DNA of 64,000 bases, taken from NCBI GenBank assembly GCA_030998015.1, contig JARWMV010000241.1:868001-932000 (forward strand), written 5' to 3'. The stretch is from Ceratorhiza oryzae-sativae (lineage: Eukaryota > Basidiomycota > Agaricomycetes > Cantharellales > Ceratobasidiaceae). The translations under genes were made by a program, and so were the position numbers. The notes beneath the pieces were generated by a model. That model was not told where the DNA came from and did not search any database. It saw only the letters and a program-made list of their open reading frames with translations. How positions within the stretch are numbered: the first letter of the stretch is position 1; the number at the start of each line of letters is the position of its first letter. Below are positions 34,735 to 45,146 of this stretch, one piece after another.

Positions 34735-36125
34735 TGGCATCGCCAACCCCTGCCCCTGCTTGGGCGAATATGTCTGATGAAGATAAGGTCATCTATATGC
34801 TTCGATCAATGGACGAACTGCGAGAGCGAACCAATAATCTCCAAAATGATATTGGGGACGTCGAACACAATAATAAAACCTACACAGATTCACTCAAGGC
34901 CAAACTTACCACGAATCAAACAAAAATAGATGCGGATGTGGCCGGACTAGCCACCAATGTCAATAACCTAGTGGGAATGTTAGCCATTCTCCAAACTGCT
35001 ATCACGCGCATTGAAGCGCAAATCAACACCTCCATGGGCGGCTCAGGCGCTGCTCAAGCACTAGCTCCCACTGGTACAGTCCAATCACAACCAACAGCAC
35101 CTGCTCCCTCTGGAGGGTCGACCGCAAAAGTTAAGATGGCCGCCCCTCAAAAATTTGATGGCACAAAACGGGAAGACGCCATCTCATTCAGAATTGCATG
35201 TGCCTGATATGTCAATACAAACATGAGTGGGCACTCGGCTGACCAAGTGGTCGCCTTCATCACCTCTTATCTCGAAGGGTCAGCAGCCGAATGGGTCAAC
35301 TCATATGAAGAATTTGAAATTCTCAACCCTGGGACTGCGATCCCCTGGCTTCACAATGCCAATTTATTCTGGCAAGAGTTTACTACCCGATATGGGGATC
35401 TGAACCGCACCGAAAATAACTGCGACAAGTGGCGGAAGTTGAAACAATCCAAGACGGTTCAGGACTACCTCACCCTATTCAACTTATATTCCACAGGCCT
35501 CAACTACAATGATGCCGCCATGCGTGATCAGTTCTATGATGGTCTGTTGTCAGACGTAACAGATAGCATGGTGGCCCAAAACTATGATCCCCGCACAAAG
35601 ACATTCGCCCAGCTCACACAGCGGGCCCTGGAAATTGACTGCCACCTCATTTCCTTCGGTAGCAAGAGGACATCTCATGGGGGTAATAAGTCCAGCAGCA
35701 ACAATGCCTCGACTAGCAGGCCCACAAATAACCCCCAAAGCGCTCCCCAAAAGGAGAAATTCAAGAATGGGGAACGCATATACAAGATCAAAGATGGCAG
35801 GGCTGTAAAAGGCCAAATTGTAGCCATTGGCCCCAATGCAAAGGGTTTCACGGTTCCAACCATCCGTTACAATGGCAGTAATGCCAACATACAAGAATCC
35901 TTCAAGGACATAAAGAAGGACAACCACCCACCGGCGGTCCCCAAGGCAAGGGATCCAGACGCAATGGATCTGGATAGTGCAGGAAAGGGGAAGGGAACAA
36001 ACACCTGCTATAACTGTGGAGGACGGGGCCATATCGCTGCCAAATGTCCCTCAGCCAAGATGTCAGGATATGAGGCAGTGGTTGAGGACATAGAAACAAC
36101 CGACGATGAGTCGGTAAAAGAATGA
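34735..36125 (+). pseudogene. gag of the gypsy element, one internal TGA
   Basis: Structural protein forming the retrotransposon particle. The N-terminus has a helical region (TNNLQNDIGD, long coiled stretch). The retrotransposon Gag core (about 35,120-35,560; EGSAAEWVNSYE, FNLYSTGLNY) and one CCHC knuckle CYNCGGRGHIAAKC near 36,006 follow. A TGA at 35205-35207 interrupts the frame between ACA and YVNTN; a Trp codon there would restore it, consistent with a G-to-A change. The gag stop codon overlaps the pol start in ATGA at 36122-36125. Confidence 0.85.
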
Positions 36126-39100
36126 GCTCAAACCATGCCAGGGGGGCGGTCTTGGGTGCTATGTTACAGAATGCGCATAATGAAAATAAAAATATGGAAA
36201 TGGAATGTATGTCGTTAGGAAACCAATCACAACTACAGTTTTTCTTTCATGCATTCCCTCTGCACATAACCCCTGAACAAAAGTCTGCATATAACATGAA
36301 AAAATTCAATGGATGGGCCATGATTGACTCAGGGGCCACGTCAGTATTTATACATGAAGATTTGGTTAAACAATACCGTATTCCTACTGTTGCCCTAAAA
36401 ACACCCAAGAAACTGAGGGTAATCGATGGAAGGGAGATAGACTCTGGGTCTGTGACCCATTACTGCACCTTTGAGTTGTGTATTCAAGAGCACCGAGAGA
36501 TCCTCAGTGCCTACGTTGTGAATGTCAGCAAAAATGATCTAGTTCTGGGCATGTTGTGGCTCAAATTCCATAACCCAGACATTGATTGGGAGGGGAAAGA
36601 TATGAAGTTCAACTCTCCAATATGCTTGAAACACTGCATTACGAAACCCCTACATGTGCAAGCAAACGAACCCAAGGAGCTCCAGTTGGACTCTCTAGAC
36701 TCCCTCCCAACCAAGTACAGGGAGTTCAAGAAAATATTCGCAGAAGAAGACGACATCCAACCATTACCACCCCATAGAAAGTGGGATATGGAAATAGATT
36801 TAAAACCAGATGCCAAGCCAAGGCATGGTCCCATATATAGCGTGGGTGTCAAGGAAGATGCAGAATTACGCAAGACCTTGGATCGCCAACTGAAAGCAGG
36901 ACATATCAGACCCTCAAGGTCACCAATGGCATCTCCAGTCATATTCGTCAAAAAGAAGAATGGGAAGCTGCGCATGTGCATTGACTACCGACGACTAAAC
37001 GAAATGACTGTCTCCAATGTATACCCACTCCCACGCATCAATGATATTGTGGAAACTTTGCGTGGGGCAAAGATATTCACCAAGTTCGACCTAAAGTGGG
37101 GTTTCAATCTTATATGAATTCAGGAAGGAGACGAATGGAAGGCCACTTTCAAGACCAAATACGGGCTGTATGAGCCCCTAGTCATGCAATTTGGTCAAAA
37201 GAATGCACCGGGAACCTTCATGGCCATGATCCGAGAAGAATTCCAGGACATCGAAGGCATTTATGTTGTAATTTACATGGACGACATATTAGTATTTTCA
37301 AAGAACCAGGAAGAACACAATGAACATGTCAGAGAAGTCCTGCGCCGGCTTCAAAAGGCTGGTCTATACTGCGCCCTGGAAAAATGTGTTTTTGACGTCA
37401 CTGAAGTGGACTACCTGGGAATAGTAGTGACTCCCCAGGGAATTAAAGTAGACCCAGCCAAGGTTGAAAAGGCTGTCGAATGGCCAACCCCTACCAACCC
37501 AACCGAGGTCCTGGAAGGGTTGGGGTTTGCAAACTGGTTGAGGCACTTCATAAAAGACTTTTCGAAAATCACAAGATGTCTTTATGAACTTGTCAAGAAG
37601 GATGTAAAATGGGAATGGACAGAAGAAAGGGATCAAGCATGGAATCTGCTGAAGCAAAAATTAAAAGAAGCCCCCCTCCTAATTCAGCCAGAACCCAACA
37701 AACCATTCATTCTGGAAACCGACGCCTCAGGCTATGCCACAGGTGCTGTATTATTACAATATGGAGAGGACAGAATGCTCCACCCAATTTCTTATTACTC
37801 CAAGGCAATGGTCCCAGCAGAAAGAAACTACGATATTTACAACAAAGAAATGCTGGCAATCATCAAGGCCCTTAAACACTGGCGTCATTTGCTAGAAGGG
37901 GCCGAACACCCAGTAAATATTGTTTGTGACCACAAGAATTTGGAGTATTGGAAGACAAATCGGCCACTGAACAGTCGGGTCACATGGTGGCATGAGTTCT
38001 TATCAAGGTTTGAATTCAAGATTTTATATATTGAAGGGGCAAAGAATGGCCGGGCAGACATACTCTCTAGGCTGTCAAGACACATCCCTAAAGAGGGGGG
38101 TGAGAGCCAAGCTCTGCTTGCACGAAACCAATTTTTGGAATTAAAATCTCTGTGGTTACAAGCAATCACACCAGACCATGACCTGGAACAACTCATTAGG
38201 GACGCTATCCCAGGAGATGAGCACCTGTCAAAAGTGCTAAAAGCTCTAGATGACAATGAGAAGGTCAAGGACTGGGAATGGGACAAAGGACTCTTATGAC
38301 ACAAGGGCAGAATCTACGTCCCAAATAACAAAGAACTTCGCAAACTGGTCATTGAAAGCCGTCACGATAGTCCAGCAGCAGGACACCCAGGACAGTTCAG
38401 AACTTATGAGTTGCTAAATCGCAAATATACGTGGCTATCAATGAAAAAATCAGTCAACGAATACGTCACACACTGCGAGTCATGCATCAGGAACAAGCAC
38501 AGCAACCAAGTTCCCCCAGGGCTCTTAAACCCAATACCTGCACCAGAAAAACCCTGGGAAGAAATTACCTATGACCTGATCACCGGGCTACCCCTGTCAG
38601 AGGGATTTGATGCCATATTTACAGTTGTCAACCACCTGACAAAAATGGTCCACTTTATTCCATGTCAATCGGAAGCCAATGCTGTGGATTGCGCCAACCT
38701 GTTCCTAACATACGTATGGAAACTCCATGGGTTACCACGGAAAACAATCTCAGACCATGGCCCCAACTTCGCATCCAAATTCTTAAGGCACCTATACAAA
38801 CGACTGGATATAAAACCCTCCTACTCCACAGCATACCACCCTCAGACAGATGGCCAGTCCAAATGAGCCAACCAAGTAGTGGAAGGGTACATCAGACACT
38901 ATGTATCAGACAGACAAGATGACTGGGTCTCGCTCCTACCATTAGCTGAATTTGCCTACAATAATGGTGTCAACGCCTCAACTGGCAAATCACCATTCTT
39001 TGCAAACTACGGTTTCCACCCAAGGCTAGCAGTCGGAGACAGGGAGGAACCAGAACTCCCTTTAGTGGACAACCATGCAGAATGGCTCCAAAAGGGCCAT

Positions 39101-39652
39101 GACGAACTTAAGGCAGCCCTGGAGATAGCAAACCAGAGGATCAAGGAATACTACGACCAGAAGCACCAGACTCCTGAAGCAATTAAGGTCAGAGATAAAG
39201 TCTGGCTGGATACCAAAAACATACAGACACAGCAGGCCTCCAGGAAACTGGCCCACAAAAGAGTTGGACCATTCAGGGTGGTAGCACAACATGGCACACA
39301 TGCATACAAACTGGACCTACCGACAACCATGAAAATACACCCAGTGTTTCATGTCTCACTCCTGACCAAATATAAAGACGACCCCTATGGCCGTCAGGTT
39401 CCCCCACCACCACCTGTGGTAACTCCTGAAGGGGAAGAAGAGTTCAAAGTGGAACAGATCATAAAGTCACGATATAACAAAAGATCTAACGTCTTCGAAT
39501 ACTATGTCAAGTGGCTTGGCTATGACGAGCGACAATGGTTAACCTATGACAACCTGGTGAACACACCAGAACTCATCGCTGACTATGTCAAGTCGCACCC
39601 AAAGGCACCCCAGGACCCCCGTGCCTTGAAGGGGGGAAGTGTCATGAACTGA
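36122..39652 (+). pseudogene. pol of the gypsy element, three internal TGA codons
   Basis: The polyprotein reads, in order: aspartic protease (IDSGATSVFI, about 36,320); reverse transcriptase with KLRMCIDYRRLN and the catalytic YMDD (about 37,274); RNase H (ETDASGYATGAVL, about 37,720, through NGRADILSRL); integrase with the zinc-binding HPG...C-x2-C region, central D, D (ISDHGPNF) and E (QVVEGY) residues; and a C-terminal chromodomain (EQIIKSRY to WLGYDERQWLTYDNL, about 39,450-39,570). In-frame TGA codons at 37115-37117, 38297-38299 and 38864-38866 break it. The first and third fit CGA-to-TGA changes and the second TGG-to-TGA. The start overlaps gag by ATGA in the -1 frame. Confidence 0.9.
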
Positions 39653-40016
39653 CACACATACATCCACTCTACAATATTTTCTTGATTTACTACATTTTAT
39701 GAGATCATCTTCAAAACATACTTGCCTTTTATGGTATATCTGTATCATGTGACTCAGGGAATGTCCCGGACCGGTAACCGAGATGTATTTCAACTCTGAT
39801 GTGAAATTCCGCAGTTCCGCAGTCGCTTCTACTGCTTCTATCTCTTATCTGTTGTGACTCACTGTACGGACTTGTTTGTTATGATGTGGCTTGTACTATG
39901 TATATAAACCTGGTCAAGTTCGCAGAGGACTCCTCAAGAACTTGACCTCTCGTCGAATACAAGTTCTTTTATTTTTCTTACTATTTTCCTCGTCGCCTGA
40001 CTTGTCGTCGTTGACA
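39640..40016 (+). repeat. 3' LTR of the gypsy element
   Basis: 377 bp, TGTCATG to TTGACA. It differs from the 5' LTR at four transition sites, two of them CpG-type (TGTCACG/TGTCATG and GTCGACA/GTTGACA). It is followed by the target duplication GGTAC. Confidence 0.95.
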
Positions 40017-40354
40017 GGTACCAATCAACACACTTCATGCCAAAATTGCACACATTTGTGCATTGATTGAAAAGCACAATACACCTGATGTATTCAACTT
40101 CAATGAATTGGCCCTATTCTGGATGCTTGTCCCAGATGTCAGTCTAGAAACACACCAAATGGCTGGAGTGAAGGGAAACAAGACTCAACTCTTGGTTGGC
40201 CTATGTTCAAACCAGGATGGCTCAGAGAAGCTCCCTCCCCTCATCATTGGTCATGCATGGTGCCCACAAGCTTTTGGAAAGTGTGATTGATGCAATCTAG
40301 GGTTTGATTACTGGTGGAACAAGAAGGCATGGATGACAGGATTGATTTGGCAGG

Positions 40355-41010
40355 TGTCACAACCTCTGAAAGCAGTTGTTGGACTTGCTTTACAAGTGGC
40401 TAATGCCTCTGATGGGTTTGGACTGTGTCCAGACTACTGCTGATGCATGGCTCATCTGGGCTTGATGCCTTATGTGTGTCTACCATCTTGTGGCTTGACA
40501 CTGTATGCACTTATGCACTTGTGGCTGATGGTCACCTGTTGTTGAATAAGCAACTGTGGACAGTGGCTAAGTCAGATGCTTAGTGCTGGGGCTTGCAATG
40601 TGGTCTTGACTCAAGACCCTTCTAGCCATTACTTAAGCTAATAAGTCAGCTAGGGACTGTTCTTCACACTGGATGCTTTAGAGGGGAATTGACAAGGTAG
40701 AGTGAGCTGGGGTAGGCCAGCTTGCTCTCCTTGCTTTTATACTATTCTAACCAAGGGAGTGACTAAGCATACATGCAGGACAAGTAAGAAAGAAAGGCAG
40801 TGATCAGTCAGCCAGTACTAATAATAGTAGCATGAGTAAGGTAAATGGCAGTGATCAGTAAGCAAGTGACTAATAATAGAACAAGGATCAGTAAGCAGGT
40901 GGAGGTGCTTACTCATGAAGTGGAGGTGGTCAAGCCACAAGACAAAGGTGGGAAACAAAGGGAAAGAAAATGATGGTTAGCCACAAGACTGTTGATCATG
41001 GCTCATGACA
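40355..41010 (+). mobile_element. Solo LTR, family 5 (656 bp)
   Basis: Starts TGTCACAACCTCTG and ends GGCTCATGACA. The perfect 5-bp duplication GCAGG flanks it (40350-40354 and 41011-41015). It interrupts the DDE_1 transposase between the NKKAWMTG segment and the NNAPS segment. The ends match the 426-bp copy at 15,768. Confidence 0.85.
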
Positions 41011-42234
41011 GCAGGGGTATGTATAAATGTCAGCATATATGTGCAACCTATGGACTAATCTTAATGTCTTAGATGGCTTGCCAACCTGAATGCCAAAATG
41101 AAACACCAGGGGTGACATATACTCCTTTTGTGCAATAATGCCCCTTCTTGTACACATGATCCCACCAAGTACCCTCACATGCAAATTGAGTTTTTTGCTC
41201 CAAATCTCACAGTGTGGATTCACAATAATGCTGGTATTACATGCTGTTGTAAGGCAAACTATAAATGTCTGCAACTTCAGCAAGCAATTGAATGGGAGGA
41301 CACTGGCAAGGAGGACATATACAAGATCAATCAACTCATTGCAATGTCAATGAGCTGCAATGCATGGGCACAGGTTAGTTCTTGTACAATTCAAAACTGT
41401 TGGCAGCACACAGGGATTTGTGGTCCCAAGTCCAAACCATCTGCACTTTTGGTTCCAACTGAAGCCAAAGATGTGCAAGAGTCCATGACAGCACTACAGA
41501 CAACAATCAACAGTCTCCATCAGCATGCCCATGCTCCTTCAATTGAACTGCCAGTGCCATTGCATTTACCAAGCTTGACACTGGTGTCCCCACAGAACAA
41601 GACTGGACCAACAAGGAGATTGTGGACCAAGTTGCAGCCAAGATCTGACATGCAGATGCAGACATGCAAGGGGAAACCTTGTATAATGACACCAACAAAG
41701 CAATCAAACAAGAGCCAAACAACAATGTTGCTACAGTGCCATCAATGCCCTTGTTGAACACCAGTGCCCTTGCTTCACTCAAAGTACTTCAAAAAGATGT
41801 TACCCAGCTTGATGACCCCTGTCTCCAAGCTAATCTACCATTTCTTTCAGACCTTAGCACTCAATAAGTGTCATTTTAGATTTATCATGTATTTCACCTG
41901 TTCTCTCCTGAGTGTACATATATGGAATTGATCAGTGATTTAAGGGTGACCCTAATCATGCATAAACCCCAAATAAGAATTCCCCCAACTCTATACATCA
42001 TCAGGGTTTCTACTGTATTTACAGTGGGGATTGGCACACTTTGCATGCCATCCCCATGAGTCACATGTTTGCCATGCAAGAGTATTCTGGCCCTGAAAAG
42101 TGGCCTCCCAATCCTCACCTGCAAATGTATATGAAGATTTGAAAACTGCAGCACTGTATATAAGACTTGATTATAAGGTATTTCCTCTGTGTCATGACCT
42201 ACTCAGCAGTCATAACAGAACTAGGGAGTCAATC

Positions 42235-42834
42235 TACTATGAGTAGCATTACCTCCCAAGGCAAACAGGTGGTAAACAAGATCATGTGACCTTGGTGCTT
42301 ATCTCAGTGCTTACCAAGTTGCTCCTCTTAAATCTCTCCCTTATAATGAGGAGTGAGGAGTGAGTTATCACATGACTTCAGTGCTTATCTTGGTGCTTAC
42401 CAAGTCACCCCTCTTAAATCTCTCCTTTGTAATGAGGAGCAAGGAGCAAGTTATCATGTGACCTCAGCACTTAAATCATGTGACCCTGGGACCTTGTGTG
42501 GCTCTGTAAGATTTGGAGCTGCAACAACCCTAAGAGCAACTTACATAAGGGTTATAGACCATCATGTGAGGCATCAACACTGTTTACTCATGGTCAAGCC
42601 ACTCATGTGACCTGTAAACACTGTGGACTGCAGAAAAGTCTGACTCACACCTTGTGGGGTATATAAGAAATAGGGAGCAAGCTGGAGGTCCTCAGCTTGC
42701 TTTATCTTGTCCACCACAGCAACCTCAACCATACACTGTAGAATAGAGACACACAATAGATAGAAATAGACAACACAACCCAACATAGCCACTACTTAAG
42801 GAAGACCAGAGGATAGCAACAGGGTGTCTTGACA
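42235..42834 (+). mobile_element. LTR-like repeat, family 4
   Basis: About 600 bp beginning near TATGAGTAGCATTACC and ending GGGTGTCTTGACA. It has internal repeats of the phrase around CTCCTCTTAAATCTCTCC and TATATAAG before the R-like region. Related to 54,393-55,075 and, in reverse, to the split copy around element A. The 5' border and a target duplication could not be fixed. Confidence 0.55.
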
Positions 42835-43062
42835 CTCTGAACATATTTCTCTTATCTCTTCTATGTCAAGACTTAGCCTGTGTAATTACATGTGAAGTCA
42901 TCTTATTCAGCTCCTTAGACACAAAGTGTTCAGAACAAAACTTTCTGGATGATATAAGAAACTACCATGTCAATTTAATTTTGCCTCACAGCAAAAAACT
43001 GGTGAGGATTCAAGCACACAAGTTACAGGAAATGTTGCTTGGGCTTGTTTGGCATGCTGCAT

Positions 43063-43661
43063 GTCATGAGCCAAGGTGGCTCATGAATGGAACTAGTGGC
43101 TATTGTCAGAGCCAACAACCTGAACAACAATGCCAAATGCTGATAAGGTGATGGCAGACCTATAGGCTATGACAGTCAAAGGTCTAACTGCAACAACTAG
43201 AAGGGGATGCACAGTGAAGGGGTAGGATGCAACAACATGCAGGGAGGTATGAGAGGTGTGCTTGACCTAAAGAGGTCTGGGCAGAGACTGCTAGGCTTGG
43301 TGACCACACAGGTAGAGGGGACATTTGACAGGAGGTCAAGTTCTGAGGCTTAAGGCTCTCAGACTCTCCCTTATATATTCATAGAGGGGCAGTACATATG
43401 AAATACAAAATTGTACAATCTATGAAAGTGGTGCCATGTCAACAGAATATTCTGGAATACATCAACAGTGGTCAACAACAACAAGGTCACATGACTCAGT
43501 CAACAATTTTATGCATATATGTGAATTAACAGGACTTGTCCACAAAACTAAGAGGTAGAAAAATAATATAAAATCAGAATAAAGTTGTGCTCATGGTCTA
43601 GGCCATGACAGCTATGACTATAAATCTTACTAATATTGTATTTTGGATGAGTAATGGGGCT
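43063..43661 (-). mobile_element. Reverse fragment of LTR family 5, interrupted
   Basis: 43063-43103 and 43616-43661 together match, in reverse, the 3' end of the family-5 LTR at 15,768-16,193 (TCATGAGCCAAGGTGGCTCATGA; TAAATCTTACTAATATTG). A family-3 solo LTR splits the two pieces. The fragment ends where a family-2 LTR begins at 43,666. Confidence 0.65.
43104..43610 (+). mobile_element. Solo LTR, family 3
   Basis: A 507-bp sequence from TGTCAGAGCCAACAACC to GGCCATGACA, with the perfect 5-bp duplication GCTAT (43099-43103 and 43611-43615). It is inserted in the family-5 fragment, whose sequence continues unbroken across the site. Confidence 0.9.
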
Positions 43662-43665
43662 GAGT

Positions 43666-43930
43666 TGTTATGGATTACTAACATTTTCTATTATTTTAGT
43701 CTGCTCTGCCAACCTCAAGCAATGCCTCTGTAATTTTCTTGAAATTAAATGAATTTGTTTGTGTCTGAATTTGTACTATTTGTGTTTCATTAAATAGTAC
43801 AAAATCTCCTCTTTCCAACGCATATTTTATCATGACTTTATCTTAAGAACTCAGAGAGATATAAAGGTTGTGATATTTCCTCTTATCAGGAGATACTCTG
43901 TATGCAGAAAAGATGTGGAATCCACATATC
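43666..43930 (+). mobile_element. Partial LTR, family 2 (5' part)
   Basis: Starts TGTTATGGATTACTAAC and follows the family-2 LTR through AACTCAGAGAGATATAAAGG and CCTCTTATCAGGAGATA, after which homology is lost. CpG is almost absent. Confidence 0.55.
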
Positions 43931-44567
43931 ATGTCTTTCATGTACTATTTTTAACAGAGTGCCAAGAATGGCACACTAATACTTGTTTTCAGTATCTTTT
44001 CAATTTAAGTATCCCTTTTGAGCTAGAATTGAGTATCATCCATTGACTGTAAACAAAAGCCTTCAATTCAGTACAATAGATACTCAAGTTCTGACAAACA
44101 CGTTTGAGTACATCTTGATCGAAAAATGCAATGTGCAACATGATAATGAAATGTAAGAATAATTGAAGCAAGTGGGTGGGATGGCTATTGTATAATCAGC
44201 ATGTAGGGTGAGTGTGCTGCAACCAAACCAAGCATTCTATAACCTGGAGAAAATGTTGAAATCATTCCAGCATGCATTTAGTGAAGTTGTGGTGAATGAA
44301 ATGGAATGAAAGCTTAGTAGCTTGTCACAATTGTTTATCACACATGCAAACAAGACCTAACAATGCAACATGCAGGTTGTATACAGAAACTTATAGCATA
44401 AGGGTGTCGATTTCAGCAAGTCTAAGGAGGTACACTGAAAATACACAAGTAGGTCAGTTAAAATGCTAGTCAAGTGTGTTTAAACTCTCACATGTTGAAT
44501 GTAAAACAAGTATATTGCAGGTTTAAAGAATATACTAGAATTATGTGAGGTCATTAGTTAAGGAAAG

Positions 44568-44929
44568 TGTCAATGATGACAAGTCAAGCAATGAGGAAAA
44601 TGATAAGAAAAGAACTTGTATATGATGAGAGGTCAAGCTCTTGAGGAGTCCTCTGCAAACTTGACCCAGTTTATATACATGATACAAGCCACATCATAAC
44701 AAACAAGTCTGTACAGTGAGTCATGACTGATAAGAGATAGAAGTGACTGCAGAGCTGCAGGATTTCACATCAGAGTTGAAATACATCTTGGTTATCAGTC
44801 CAGAACATCCTTTGAGTCACATGACACAGATATACCATAAAAGGTGAATATCTTTTGAAAATGATCTCATAAAATGTAATAAATCAAGAAAATATTATAG
44901 AGTAGATATATGCATGTCAGCTCATGACA
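44568..44929 (-). mobile_element. Solo LTR of the gypsy family (family 1)
   Basis: A 362-bp reverse copy of the gypsy LTR with TGTCA...TGACA ends and the perfect 5-bp duplication GAAAG (44563-44567 and 44930-44934). CpG sites of the intact LTR are mostly TpG or CpA here, so it is older than the element at 33,063. Confidence 0.9.
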
Positions 44930-45146
44930 GAAAGAGCCATTGTGAAAGTCAACATGTACTGGTAGGAATTCAGGCATACAACACATATGGATTCATTCTT
45001 AAAGTCCTTGCATGTTGGAGAATCAAGAGACAATTGTACTTAAAAGTCATATGTACTGATTAATCAAATGCATCTGATACACAAAATCACCCTGGAATCA
45101 ATGCATGAGTAAAATGCTTGCAAATTGTCCAAAAGCGTCATATGGA

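Larger units (their letters stand above)
33063..40016 (+). mobile_element. Ty3/Gypsy chromodomain LTR retrotransposon, near-intact
   Basis: A 6,954-bp element with 377-bp LTRs at both ends (33063-33439 and 39640-40016), each TGTCA...TGACA. The LTRs differ at only four sites, all transitions. The perfect 5-bp duplication GGTAC flanks it (33058-33062 and 40017-40021). The LTR has a TATA box at about 33,324-33,330. A polypurine tract AAGGGGGGAAG directly precedes the 3' LTR (39629-39639). Domain order is gag, protease, reverse transcriptase, RNase H, integrase, chromodomain, as in fungal chromoviruses. It sits inside the DDE_1 transposase relic and is among the youngest insertions. Four in-frame TGA codons make this copy defective. 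Confidence 0.95.
32640..41870 (+). pseudogene. Broken DDE_1 superfamily transposase
   Basis: The transposase is readable in pieces on either side of the insertions. The N-terminal helix-turn-helix of the CENP-B/Tigger type lies at 32,645-32,866 (LTDGEAVWALQWLGYVTI, then TQPTVWQKHKLEEL). The DDE core starts at about 40,063 (DVFNFNELALFW, GVKGNKTQLLVGLCSNQDGS, KLPPLIIG) and continues to the NKKAWMTGLIWQ region near 40,350. After the solo LTR it resumes at about 41,115 with NNAPSCTHDP, FFAPNLT and EDIYKINQLIAM, ending with the NCWQHTGI segment. Where the family usually has DET in the first catalytic position, the sequence reads NEL, so a catalytic Asp is changed. Stops and frameshifts show that it is dead. 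Confidence 0.75.
32200..42005 (+). mobile_element. DDE_1 (pogo/Tigger-like) transposon relic, interrupted by other elements
   Basis: An old DNA transposon whose coding region is split by a full gypsy element (33,063-40,016) and a solo LTR (40,355-41,010). Probable terminal inverted repeats are ACCCCAATGATGTATA at the left and, in reverse complement, ACCCTGATGATGTATA at about 41,990-42,005. A TA target duplication could not be confirmed, so the exact ends are tentative. CpG is nearly absent in its own sequence but normal just left of it. Confidence 0.55.

Noticed and set aside
32195..42010. TA duplication for the DDE_1 element
   Set aside because: Inverted ends are visible, but TA is not present at both borders, so exact termini remain open.
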